Below, piece by piece: positions 16,648 through 23,373 of a stretch of 64,000 bases of DNA. Under the pieces are notes generated by a model. It ran no database searches. It worked only from the letters and a program-made list of their open reading frames with translations, and was not told where the DNA came from. The position numbers and the translations under genes were made by a program. This DNA comes from Nocardioides sp. LHD-245 (GTDB lineage: Bacteria > Actinomycetota > Actinomycetes > Propionibacteriales > Nocardioidaceae). Every line of letters begins with the position of its first letter. Position 1 is the stretch's first letter. The DNA is taken from positions 275,837 to 339,836 of the forward strand of contig NZ_JAVFWN010000005.1 of NCBI RefSeq assembly GCF_030929495.1, in the 5' to 3' direction.

Positions 16648-18560
16648 CCACTCCTCCGCACGATCCCGGGGCGACCCGGCCCGTCGTCGGCGGGCGCTAC
16701 GAGCTCGCCGAGCTCCTCGGCCGCGGCGGCATGGCCGAGGTCCGCAAGGGCACCGACACCCGGCTCGGCCGGGTCGTCGCGGTCAAGCGGCTGCGCAGCG
16801 ACCTGGCCAGCGACCCGACCTTCCAGGCCCGCTTCCGCCGTGAGGCCCAGTCGTCCGCCTCGCTCAACCATCCGGCGATCGTCGCGGTCTACGACACCGG
16901 CGAGGAGCGCACCACCCACCTCGACGGCAGTACCGAGGTCGTCCCCTACATCGTGATGGAGTACGTCGCGGGGCGGACCCTGCGCGACATCCTGCGCGAG
17001 GGCCGCAAGATCCTGCCCGAGCGGGCGCTGGAGATCACCAGCGGCGTCCTGTCGGCGCTCGACTACAGCCACCGCGCCGGGATCATCCACCGCGACATCA
17101 AGCCCGGCAACGTCATGCTCACCCCGTCCGGCGACATCAAGGTGATGGACTTCGGCATCGCCCGCGCGATGAGCGACGCCCAGTCCTCGATGACCCAGAC
17201 CGCCGCCGTCGTCGGGACCGCCCAGTACCTCTCCCCGGAGCAGGCCCGCGGCGAGACCGTCGACTCGCGCTCCGACGTCTACTCCGCCGGCTGCCTGCTC
17301 TACGAGCTGCTGACCGGGCGACCACCGTTCGTGGGCGACTCGCCGGTGGCCGTCGCCTATCAGCACGTCCGCGAGCCCGCCGTACCTCCGTCGCGGCACG
17401 AGGACGACCTGACGCCCGAGGTCGACGCCATCGTGATGAAGGCGCTCGCCAAGCGGGTGGAGGACCGCTACCAGTCGGCGGCCCAGATGCGCGCCGACAT
17501 CGAGCGCTACCTCGCCGGACGCCCGGTCCAGGCCGTGCTGCCCCCCGTCACGAGCGAGACGTCCGTCGTCACGCCGCGACCGCCGGCTCCCGCCGACCAG
17601 GGCGAGCACTCCACGGCCGTCCGCCCGCCGCTGCCGCCGAGCCGCGACGACGACCGCCGCAGCCGGGTCGGGCTGTGGGTGGTCCTCGGGCTGCTCATCG
17701 CGGCGATCATCGCGACCGCCTACATCGTGTGGCCGCGGCTCTTCGACGACACCCCGGCCCCGGTCCGGGTCCCCAACGTGGTCCGGATGAGCGAGGACGA
17801 CGCCCGCAACGCCATCGGCGACGCCGGGCTCGAGGTCGGCACGGTCACCGTGCGCAACGACGACGACATCGAAGCCGGGCTGGTTCTCGAGCAGGACCCG
17901 GAGGGCGACGACTACGTCGCTCCGGAGTCGAAGGTCAACCTGGTGGTCTCGCTCGGGCCGGGCCAGTTCTCGCTGCCGTCGGTCGTCGAGCTCAAGCGCA
18001 AGGAGGCGATCGACACCCTGGTCGGGGCCGGGATCACCCGGCGCAGCATCACCGAGAGGGAGTGCGACACCGACGACGAGAAGGGCACCGTCGTCGAGCA
18101 GAACCCGCCCGGCAACACCATGGTCGACCGGGACGCCACCGTCGAACTGTGCGTCTCCGACGGCCCCGAGACGGTACCGAGCGTGGTCGGCATGAAGCAG
18201 GCCGACGCGGAGCGGGCGATCAAGGAGGCCGGCTTCGTGCCCGTGGTCCGCAACGCCCCGGCCGACGACGCCAGCCAGAAGAAGGGCCGGGTCACCGAGC
18301 AGATCCCGGCCGAGGGCACCCTCGCGGCGGGCTCCAACGTCGTCATCTTCGTCTCGACCTACGAGCCTGCGCCGCCGCCCACCGACACCGACGGCGACGG
18401 GCTGCCCGACGACGACGAGACCGCCCGCGGCACCGACCCGGCCAACCCGGACAGCGACGGCGACGGGGTGAGCGACGGCCAGGAGGTCGCCAACGGCACC
18501 GACCCGCTCAACCCGCTGGGGAGGGTCCGTCCGAGCTCGTCGAGCAGCCCGGTTCGTTGA
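16644..18560 (+). CDS. pknB: Ser/Thr protein kinase PknB: three PASTA domains plus thrombospondin type 3 repeats
   Basis: Predicted 638-aa sensor kinase. The kinase domain (about 18-285) has GRGGMAEVRKG, VAVKRL, IIHRDIKPGNVML, MDFGIARA and GTAQYLSPEQA. A transmembrane helix lies near 342-364. Three extracellular PASTA units follow (starting near VPNVVRMSEDDA, LPSVVELKRKEA and VPSVVGMKQADA); four are usual in mycobacterial PknB. After these comes a tail (580-624) with two calcium-binding-type repeats, DTDGDGLPDDDE and DSDGDGVSDGQE, each followed by GTDP.NP. PASTA domains bind muropeptides; the tail may add calcium-dependent rigidity. The GTG start overlaps the pknA stop (GTGA). Confidence 0.95.
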   Translation: MTTPPHDPGATRPVVGGRYELAELLGRGGMAEVRKGTDTRLGRVVAVKRLRSDLASDPTFQARFRREAQSSASLNHPAIVAVYDTGEERTTHLDGSTEVVPYIVMEYVAGRTLRDILREGRKILPERALEITSGVLSALDYSHRAGIIHRDIKPGNVMLTPSGDIKVMDFGIARAMSDAQSSMTQTAAVVGTAQYLSPEQARGETVDSRSDVYSAGCLLYELLTGRPPFVGDSPVAVAYQHVREPAVPPSRHEDDLTPEVDAIVMKALAKRVEDRYQSAAQMRADIERYLAGRPVQAVLPPVTSETSVVTPRPPAPADQGEHSTAVRPPLPPSRDDDRRSRVGLWVVLGLLIAAIIATAYIVWPRLFDDTPAPVRVPNVVRMSEDDARNAIGDAGLEVGTVTVRNDDDIEAGLVLEQDPEGDDYVAPESKVNLVVSLGPGQFSLPSVVELKRKEAIDTLVGAGITRRSITERECDTDDEKGTVVEQNPPGNTMVDRDATVELCVSDGPETVPSVVGMKQADAERAIKEAGFVPVVRNAPADDASQKKGRVTEQIPAEGTLAAGSNVVIFVSTYEPAPPPTDTDGDGLPDDDETARGTDPANPDSDGDGVSDGQEVANGTDPLNPLGRVRPSSSSSPVR

Positions 18561-18681
18561 GTCGTCGGATCTGACCCGTCGAGTCGTCGGATCTGACCCG
18601 TCGAGTCGTCACATCTGGATCCGGGTTGCCAGCGGCGCTGGACGGAAGTGACGGTTCAACGGGTCAGCTGTGACGACTCAA
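18557..18681. repeat. Direct and inverted repeats between convergent pknB and DUF881 genes
   Basis: A 22-bp unit is present twice in perfect tandem (18559-18580 and 18581-18602), with a third partial copy from 18603. A 21-bp segment at 18557-18577, starting inside the pknB stop codon, recurs inverted at 18661-18681 with 18 of 21 positions matching. The core is TTGAGTCGTC followed by CTGACCC. The arms can form a long stem that could terminate transcription from both sides. The rest of the gap up to 18743 holds no gene. Confidence 0.75.
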
Positions 18682-18743
18682 CCCCCACAGCTCACTGCGG
18701 TGACCGGGGACCTGGCTTGCCGACACCTCGCGGCGTCCGCGCC

Positions 18744-19550
18744 TCAGCGCAGCGGCCGGGCGTACTGCAGATCGACCACGCCGTCGTACGCCGGCGCCTC
18801 GATGCGGGACTCGAAGTCGAGGGACCAGCCCATCTCGATGAGCGGGTTGTCGGCGTCCTTGCGGTAGCCGGCGACGATCGGGTCGGCGGCGACCGAGGCG
18901 TACATCTCGCTCGTGTCGCCGACCGCCTCGATGACGTACGGCTGCGGGAACGGCTCGCCCTGGAGCTGGACGACGGGGCCCTTGCATCGGATGCCGGTCG
19001 TCGAGACGACCCGCTGGCCGGCGATCGTCACCGCGGTCGCGCCGCCCGTCCACAGCGCGTTGACCACGGCCTGGATGTCCTGCTGGTGGACCACGAACCG
19101 ATTCAGGTTGAGCCGCTGCTCGGGGTCGAGGCCCTTGTTGCGCTCGACCGCCTCGTCGAGCAGCTCCTCGGGGGCGTCGGAGAGGGTGATCTGGAGGCCG
19201 GATCCGGTGCGCGGTGTCATGCCGGCCGGGTCGCGCAGCTTGGCGATCTCACGCCGCGCGTCGCGGACGCCCTTGTCGCTGACCGCGCCGGTCAGCCGGT
19301 CGACCTGGTCGGAGAGGTCCTGATAGCGGTTCTCCAGCTTCCGGTAGTCCGCGGCCTCGCCCTCGACCAGTCCGGACAGGTCGGTGTAGCGGCCCGGACG
19401 GAGGTCGGAGCCCTCGCTGTTGGTGGCCGAGACGGCGAGCAGCGCACCGCTCAGGAGGACGACGACGGGGGTGCCGACCCGCCAGGCGACCGAGCGCCGG
19501 GTCGCCTCGGGTTTGCGACCTGTCGTACCTCCGGCATGGGCACCCGTCAT
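18744..19550 (-). CDS. DUF881 family protein
   Basis: Predicted 268-aa protein with a signal-anchor helix (about 24-42), a coiled-coil-like stretch (about 60-105: YRKLENRYQDLSDQVDRL) and a C-terminal DUF881 domain. The domain has LNRFVVHQQDIQAVVNALW, GGATAVTIAGQRVVST and a closing GVVDLQYARPL. The family is found next to crgA and pknB across actinobacteria (the Rv0012 position in Mycobacterium tuberculosis) and its function is unknown. The ATG at 19550 was chosen because the upstream extension would run into the divergent crgA promoter. The gap to crgA is 77 bp. Confidence 0.93.
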   Translation of the reverse strand: MTGAHAGGTTGRKPEATRRSVAWRVGTPVVVLLSGALLAVSATNSEGSDLRPGRYTDLSGLVEGEAADYRKLENRYQDLSDQVDRLTGAVSDKGVRDARREIAKLRDPAGMTPRTGSGLQITLSDAPEELLDEAVERNKGLDPEQRLNLNRFVVHQQDIQAVVNALWTGGATAVTIAGQRVVSTTGIRCKGPVVQLQGEPFPQPYVIEAVGDTSEMYASVAADPIVAGYRKDADNPLIEMGWSLDFESRIEAPAYDGVVDLQYARPLR

Positions 19551-19627
19551 ACTGACAGTGTCCACCACCGCGTCGAACGCGCCCAGCCGGGCACGCTCGG
19601 CACCTGAACCCGATCGAGGAGCCACCC

Positions 19628-20134
19628 GTGGCGAAGTCGTCCCGCCTGTCGAAGCGCAAGGAGCGCGAGGTCTTCGGCGACCCGGATCGTGGCCCCGTCT
19701 TGAGCATCCGGTTCGCCCTCGCGCTGGTGCTCGTCCTCGGCGGCATCGCCTGGATCCTGTACTACTACTTCGGCATCCGGCCGACCGACGGCTTCGGCAG
19801 CATCGGCTCCGACGGCAAGGTCCGCCAGCCCGGCGGCCCGTCCTTCCTCGCGGACCTCGAGGCCAAGAACTACCTGATCGGGTTCATCGCCTTCTTCCTC
19901 GGCCTGATGATCTCGGCCCACCCGAAGACCCCGCTGGGCCGCGGCCGCGGCGTCGTGGTCGGGATGCTGGCCTGCTTCATCATCGGCCTGATCTGGATCT
20001 GCATCTTCTACATCTTCCTGACCGGCGACGACCCCAAGAACATCCCGATCATGAGCGACCTGGGCCAGAAGAACCTCTTCGTCGGCATCGCGTTCATGGC
20101 CGTCGGCTTCGCGTTCGCCACCCGCTGGGAGTAG
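19628..20134 (+). CDS. crgA: Cell division protein CrgA, internally duplicated form
   Basis: Predicted 168-aa membrane protein, about twice the usual 85-95 aa of CrgA. Four hydrophobic helices lie near 26-48, 81-97, 108-131 and 148-165. The second half (about 105-168, ending QKNLFVGIAFMAVGFAFATRW) matches a whole canonical CrgA. The first half repeats the pattern, with IRFALALVLVLGGIAWILYYYF then EAKNYLIGFIAFFLGLMIS. CrgA recruits division proteins and PBPs to the septum. The GTG start follows GAGGAG at good spacing. The gene sits in its conserved place between DUF881 and ppiA and is followed by a strong terminator. Confidence 0.93.
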   Translation: MAKSSRLSKRKEREVFGDPDRGPVLSIRFALALVLVLGGIAWILYYYFGIRPTDGFGSIGSDGKVRQPGGPSFLADLEAKNYLIGFIAFFLGLMISAHPKTPLGRGRGVVVGMLACFIIGLIWICIFYIFLTGDDPKNIPIMSDLGQKNLFVGIAFMAVGFAFATRWE

Positions 20135-20160
20135 GCCGCGACCGACGTCGTACGTCCTGT

Positions 20161-20205
20161 CGCCGCGCCGGGAACCCCGAGGGGTTCCCGGCGCGGCGTC
20201 GTTTT
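20161..20205 (+). terminator. Rho-independent terminator after crgA
   Basis: Complementary arms at 20161-20178 and 20181-20198 (CGCCGCGCCGGGAACCCC and its complement) form a very stable hairpin, followed by TCGTTTT. It lies 26 bp after the crgA stop codon. Confidence 0.9.
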
Positions 20206-20280
20206 CCCCAGGAATCTCCACAGCTGGGGAGAACTACACAGCTGTGATTCGTCCACAGCGGTGGACAACCCTGGGGATAA
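20202..20280. other. Cluster of DnaA-box-like 9-mers
   Basis: Within 79 bp there are five near-matches to the DnaA box TTRTCCACA. They are TTTTCCCCA (20202-20210), ATCTCCACA (20214-20222), TCGTCCACA (20249-20257), TTGTCCACC on the minus strand (20260-20268) and TTATCCCCA on the minus strand (20272-20280). Three of them differ from the consensus or its TTGTCCACA variant at one base. The stretch lies between convergent crgA and the rhomboid gene and holds no ORF. It could titrate DnaA or belong to a replication-linked site. It is not by itself the expected oriC, which normally lies between dnaA and dnaN. Confidence 0.4.
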
Positions 20281-20292
20281 GCCGCCGTCGCC

Positions 20293-20480
20293 GCTTGTAA
20301 CTAAGGGTTACGTGCGCTTTTGGGGTGCAACAGCGCCCGGGTAGGTGTCCTAACGCCCGGGTAGATGCTCGGGCGACGCGCGAGGCGCCGAGCAGCCGCC
20401 CGGCGCGACTACCTTGGTGTTAGGACACCTACCTGGGCGCTATGGCACCGGAATTCGTGCTGTAACCCTTAGTTACAAGC
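20293..20480. repeat. 188-bp imperfect palindrome (possible miniature element)
   Basis: Outer arms GCTTGTAACTAAGGGTTAC (20293-20311) and GTAACCCTTAGTTACAAGC (20462-20480) are perfectly complementary over 19 bp. Exactly 20 bp further in on each side, a second pair of 23-bp arms (20332-20354 and 20419-20441) matches with a single G/A difference. A direct repeat GCCCGGGTAG (20335-20344 and 20355-20364) and a small GCTCGG/CCGAGC stem lie near the centre. The element fills the gap between crgA and the rhomboid gene and encodes nothing visible. It could be a nonautonomous mobile element, a cruciform protein-binding site or an elaborate bidirectional terminator. Confidence 0.85.
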
Positions 20481-20483
20481 CGC

Positions 20484-21398
20484 TCAGGTGAGCGTGAGGG
20501 TGCGCAGGACCGTGGCGACGACCAGCACGGCACCGATGGCGGAGAGCCCGCCAACCTGGACCGCCGTCCGTCGCTCCTTGGGGGCGAACACGAGCACGGC
20601 GGCGACGGCGGCGCCACCGACCAGACCGCCGAAGTGGCCCTGCCAGGAGACGTTGGGCAGGGTGAAGGTGAGGACGACATTGATGCCGATCCACATCAGC
20701 AACTGCTGCGGGTTCGCGCCGATCTTGGTAGCGATGACGACGAGCGCGCCCATCAGGCCGAAGACCGCGCCGGACGCTCCCACGGTGCCGCCGAACCCAC
20801 CGGACAACCAGTAGACCGCCACCGAACCGGCGACGCCGGACAGGAAGTAGAGCGCGAGGAACCGGGCGCGGCCGAGGACGTGCTCCAACTGTGGTCCGAG
20901 GAACCACAGGGCGAGCATGTTGAAGCCCAGGTGCAGCGGTTGCACATGGGTGAACAGGGCGGTGACCATCTCCCAGTAGGCGCCGTCGTGGACACCGGGG
21001 ATCCACCTCGACGAAGCACCTGCCTTGCAGGCTGCCTCGGTGGTCACCAGGATCGAATCGCTGTCCAGGCAGAATCCGCGCGTTCGCAGGGCCAGCCACT
21101 CGGCGAGCCGGCTCGCGCCACCACCCGATGCGGTGATCGCGACCCACACGGCCGCGTTGATGACGATGAGGACGATCGAGGTGAGGGCCGGGTTGGACGA
21201 CGGTCCACCGCCGTACGCCGTCTTCGCCTGCCGCATCGACGCGCGGCCCTCGGCCACGCAGTCGGGGCACTGGAAGCCGACGGAGGCCTCCCGCATGCAG
21301 TCGGGACAGATCGGCCGCTCGCAGCGCTGGCAGCGGATCCAGGTCTCACGGTCGGAGTGCCGGTAGCAGGTCGGCACTCCGACCGGAGGGGTGCTCAT
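20484..21398 (-). CDS. Rhomboid family intramembrane serine protease
   Basis: Predicted 304-aa membrane protease. An N-terminal zinc-ribbon/B-box-like segment has CYRH.., IRCQRCERPICPDC and FQCPDC, then about seven helices. Catalytic features are HLGFNMLALWFLG before the active site, the nucleophile Ser in GTVGASGAVFGLMG, and the catalytic His in SWQGHFGGLVGGA. It cleaves substrates within the membrane; the physiological target is unknown. The ATG at 21398 is 12 bp downstream of the ppiA stop on the same strand, so the two are probably co-transcribed. The gene ends next to the large palindrome. Confidence 0.95.
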   Translation of the reverse strand: MSTPPVGVPTCYRHSDRETWIRCQRCERPICPDCMREASVGFQCPDCVAEGRASMRQAKTAYGGGPSSNPALTSIVLIVINAAVWVAITASGGGASRLAEWLALRTRGFCLDSDSILVTTEAACKAGASSRWIPGVHDGAYWEMVTALFTHVQPLHLGFNMLALWFLGPQLEHVLGRARFLALYFLSGVAGSVAVYWLSGGFGGTVGASGAVFGLMGALVVIATKIGANPQQLLMWIGINVVLTFTLPNVSWQGHFGGLVGGAAVAAVLVFAPKERRTAVQVGGLSAIGAVLVVATVLRTLTLT

Positions 21399-21410
21399 GG
21401 ACGGGAGAGG

Positions 21411-21920
21411 TCAGCCGACGATCTCGACGGACTCGATCACGACCGGCTCGGCCGGCGCGTCGTTGCGGCCGGTCTGGACCGCCGCGATGGCGTCGACCAC
21501 GTCGCGACCCGCTTGGTCGGCGACCTCGCCGAAGATCGTGTGCTTGAAGTTCAGCCACGTGGTCGGACCGACAGTGATGAAGAACTGCGAGCCGTTGGTG
21601 CCCGGGCCGGCGTTCGCCATCGCGAGCAGGTACGGCTTGTCGAACACCAGCTCGGGGTGCGGCTCGTCCTTGAAGGTGTAACCCGGGCCACCGGTGCCGG
21701 TGCCGAGCGGGCAGCCGCCCTGGATCATGAAGCCGGGGATGACCCGGTGGAAGGTGAGACCGTCGTAGAACTTGCCGGTCGCGCCGTTGCCGGCGTCGTA
21801 GGCCTTCTCGCCCGTGGCGAGGCCGGTGAAGTTGGCGACCGTCTCCGGCGCGTGGTTCGGGAACAGGTTGAGCGTGATGTCGCCCTTGTTGGTCTTCAGG
21901 ACGGCCTGCGGCTCTGCCAT
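21411..21920 (-). CDS. ppiA: Cyclophilin-type peptidyl-prolyl isomerase
   Basis: Predicted 169-aa single-domain cyclophilin, cytoplasmic (no signal peptide). Signature segments are FYDGLTFHRVIPGFMIQGG with the catalytic Arg, MANAGPGTNGSQFFITVGPTTWLN, and HTIFGEVADQ. It catalyses cis-trans isomerisation of prolyl bonds. The position between crgA and the gyrase region matches Rv0009 (ppiA) in mycobacteria. The start ATG at 21920 follows a GAGACGAGGCAC leader. Confidence 0.97.
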   Translation of the reverse strand: MAEPQAVLKTNKGDITLNLFPNHAPETVANFTGLATGEKAYDAGNGATGKFYDGLTFHRVIPGFMIQGGCPLGTGTGGPGYTFKDEPHPELVFDKPYLLAMANAGPGTNGSQFFITVGPTTWLNFKHTIFGEVADQAGRDVVDAIAAVQTGRNDAPAEPVVIESVEIVG

Positions 21921-22082
21921 GGAAGTGCCTCGTCTCCAGCTGTGGGGATGTGGTGCGGAACGGACTCGATCCTACTGAGGCACCACACGTACGGCGGGTG
22001 TACCTGCCGCGGACGACGTGGTGGGATGGACCCGTCGGCCCGCCCGGGCCGACAGATCGCCGTACGGCGGAGGAGGCTCGGG

Positions 22083-22436
22083 ATGGGAAAGCTGAAGAAG
22101 CTGGTGGTTCTCGGGGCGCTGGGGGCGCTCGTGTCGGCGGTGGCCAAGCGGCTGCAGGCCGGCGGCGCCGACGAGGCCTCGCTGTGGCAGTCCGCGCCGA
22201 CGCCGCCCAACCCGCCGACGCCGCCCCTGCCGCCGGAGACGCCCGAGCCGCCGGCGCCCCCCGCACCGGCGCCCGACGAGCTGCTCGTCGACAACGCGCC
22301 CGAGCCGATCGACGAGCCCGCCGACCTGCCGGAGCCGCCGTCGGGCCAGGTCCCGCCGCCCCCGACGCCCGACCCCACGCCCGACCCGCTGACCGACCCG
22401 CTGACCGACCCGCTCCCGGAGGAGCCGCAGAACTAG
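22083..22436 (+). CDS. Small DLW-39-like protein with proline-rich tail
   Basis: Predicted 117-aa protein. It has an N-terminal amphipathic or membrane-proximal helix (MGKLKKLVVLGALGALVSAV), an ADEASLWQSA stretch resembling the DLW-39 family found near gyrA in actinobacteria, and a long Pro/Asp/Glu tail. The tail ends with repeats of DPLT and LPEEPQN. The ATG at 22083 follows an AGGAGG site; the very long in-frame ORF upstream is antisense to rhomboid/ppiA and was rejected. The last part of this gene recurs near 44.73-44.79 kb, so it marks the left edge of the catabolic island. Function unknown. Confidence 0.75.
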   Translation: MGKLKKLVVLGALGALVSAVAKRLQAGGADEASLWQSAPTPPNPPTPPLPPETPEPPAPPAPAPDELLVDNAPEPIDEPADLPEPPSGQVPPPPTPDPTPDPLTDPLTDPLPEEPQN

Positions 22437-22507
22437 CCCGCCCGGGCGCCTCCACTCCGCGCGATCACGTGGGGTCGGGTCCCCCCGTCCACCTTGGCCG
22501 TGGCCGA

Positions 22508-23368
22508 TCAACGTTTCCGGTCGAGTGCGGCACGGGCGAGGACCGCCCGCGCCGACCGTACGACGGCGAGGTCGACCAGCCTCCCACCGGCATCGACCGC
22601 CACCCCTGTGCCGGCACCCTGCGCGTTCTCGAACGCCGCCACCACGGCGCGGGCATCGATGAGCTCGGACTCGGTCGGCGCCAAAGCTCGGTGCACGATC
22701 GACACCTGGTTGGGATGGACGAGGGTGCGCGCGGCGAAGCCCTGGCGTACCAGCAGGGCGGTCGAGGACGCGAGGGCTTCGAGGCCGGAGAGGTCGATCT
22801 GGACCGGACCGACCGGCGCGGCGATGCGCGCCAACGCGCTCGCGACGACGACGTCGCTGCGGATCGCCCACAGCTCGTGCCGCTCCGGGTCGGGGCGCAT
22901 GCCCAGCTCGGCAGCGAGGTCGGCCTCGCCGATCCCGAGCCGGTGCACACGGGGCGCGGCGGCCAGGGAACGGACCTCGGCGACGCCTCGGGCGGTCTCC
23001 ACCAACCCGATGACGGAAAGCGCCCGCACCCCGCGCTCGGCCTCGACCCTCGTGAGGAGCTGATCGACGCGCGCCAGCAGCTCCGGCTCGGCGGACGGCA
23101 CGAAGACCCCGGCCGTGCCCTCCTGGGCCGCCGATCGAGCACCGTCCTCGAGGCGGGCCGGGTCGAGACGGACCCACCACTGCGGACCCGAGGTCCTGGG
23201 GTGCGCCGCCACCGCCTCGTGGGCCGCGTCCTTCCCCGCCTGGCCGACTCCGTCCTCGAGGTCGAGGACAACGGCATCAGCACCGCTGGCCGCTGCCTTG
23301 GCGAAGCGATCCGGACGGTCGCCAGGCACGTAGAGGTAGCTGCGGGCCGGCGCCAGCGGGGTGAGCAT
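22508..23368 (-). CDS. HpcH/HpaI aldolase / CitE-like CoA-ester lyase
   Basis: Predicted 286-aa TIM-barrel lyase like citrate lyase beta, citramalyl-CoA or malyl-CoA/beta-methylmalyl-CoA lyase. Motifs are RSYLYVPGDRPDRFAKA, DAVVLDLEDGV, the metal-ligand-containing VIGLVETARGV, and GEADLAAELGM. Members cleave 2-hydroxy(alkyl) dicarboxyl-CoA thioesters or hydrolyse them. The ATG at 23368 lies 5 bp after the amidohydrolase stop. As the last gene of the unit led by the CoA-transferase it would give the final carbon-carbon cleavage of the pathway; the substrate is not known. Confidence 0.9.
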   Translation of the reverse strand: MLTPLAPARSYLYVPGDRPDRFAKAAASGADAVVLDLEDGVGQAGKDAAHEAVAAHPRTSGPQWWVRLDPARLEDGARSAAQEGTAGVFVPSAEPELLARVDQLLTRVEAERGVRALSVIGLVETARGVAEVRSLAAAPRVHRLGIGEADLAAELGMRPDPERHELWAIRSDVVVASALARIAAPVGPVQIDLSGLEALASSTALLVRQGFAARTLVHPNQVSIVHRALAPTESELIDARAVVAAFENAQGAGTGVAVDAGGRLVDLAVVRSARAVLARAALDRKR

Positions 23369-23373
23369 CAGGG

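Noticed and set aside
18557..18681. CRISPR array
   Set aside because: Repeats are directly adjacent, with no spacers of uniform length, only two full copies and no cas genes.
20202..20480. Chromosomal origin oriC
   Set aside because: Only a handful of imperfect DnaA boxes, and dnaA/dnaN are not adjacent. Kept as a DnaA-box-like cluster and a separate palindrome.
20634..22082. Long N-terminal extension of the DLW-39-like gene
   Set aside because: The extension is antisense to rhomboid and ppiA. A strong ribosome binding site precedes the ATG at 22083.
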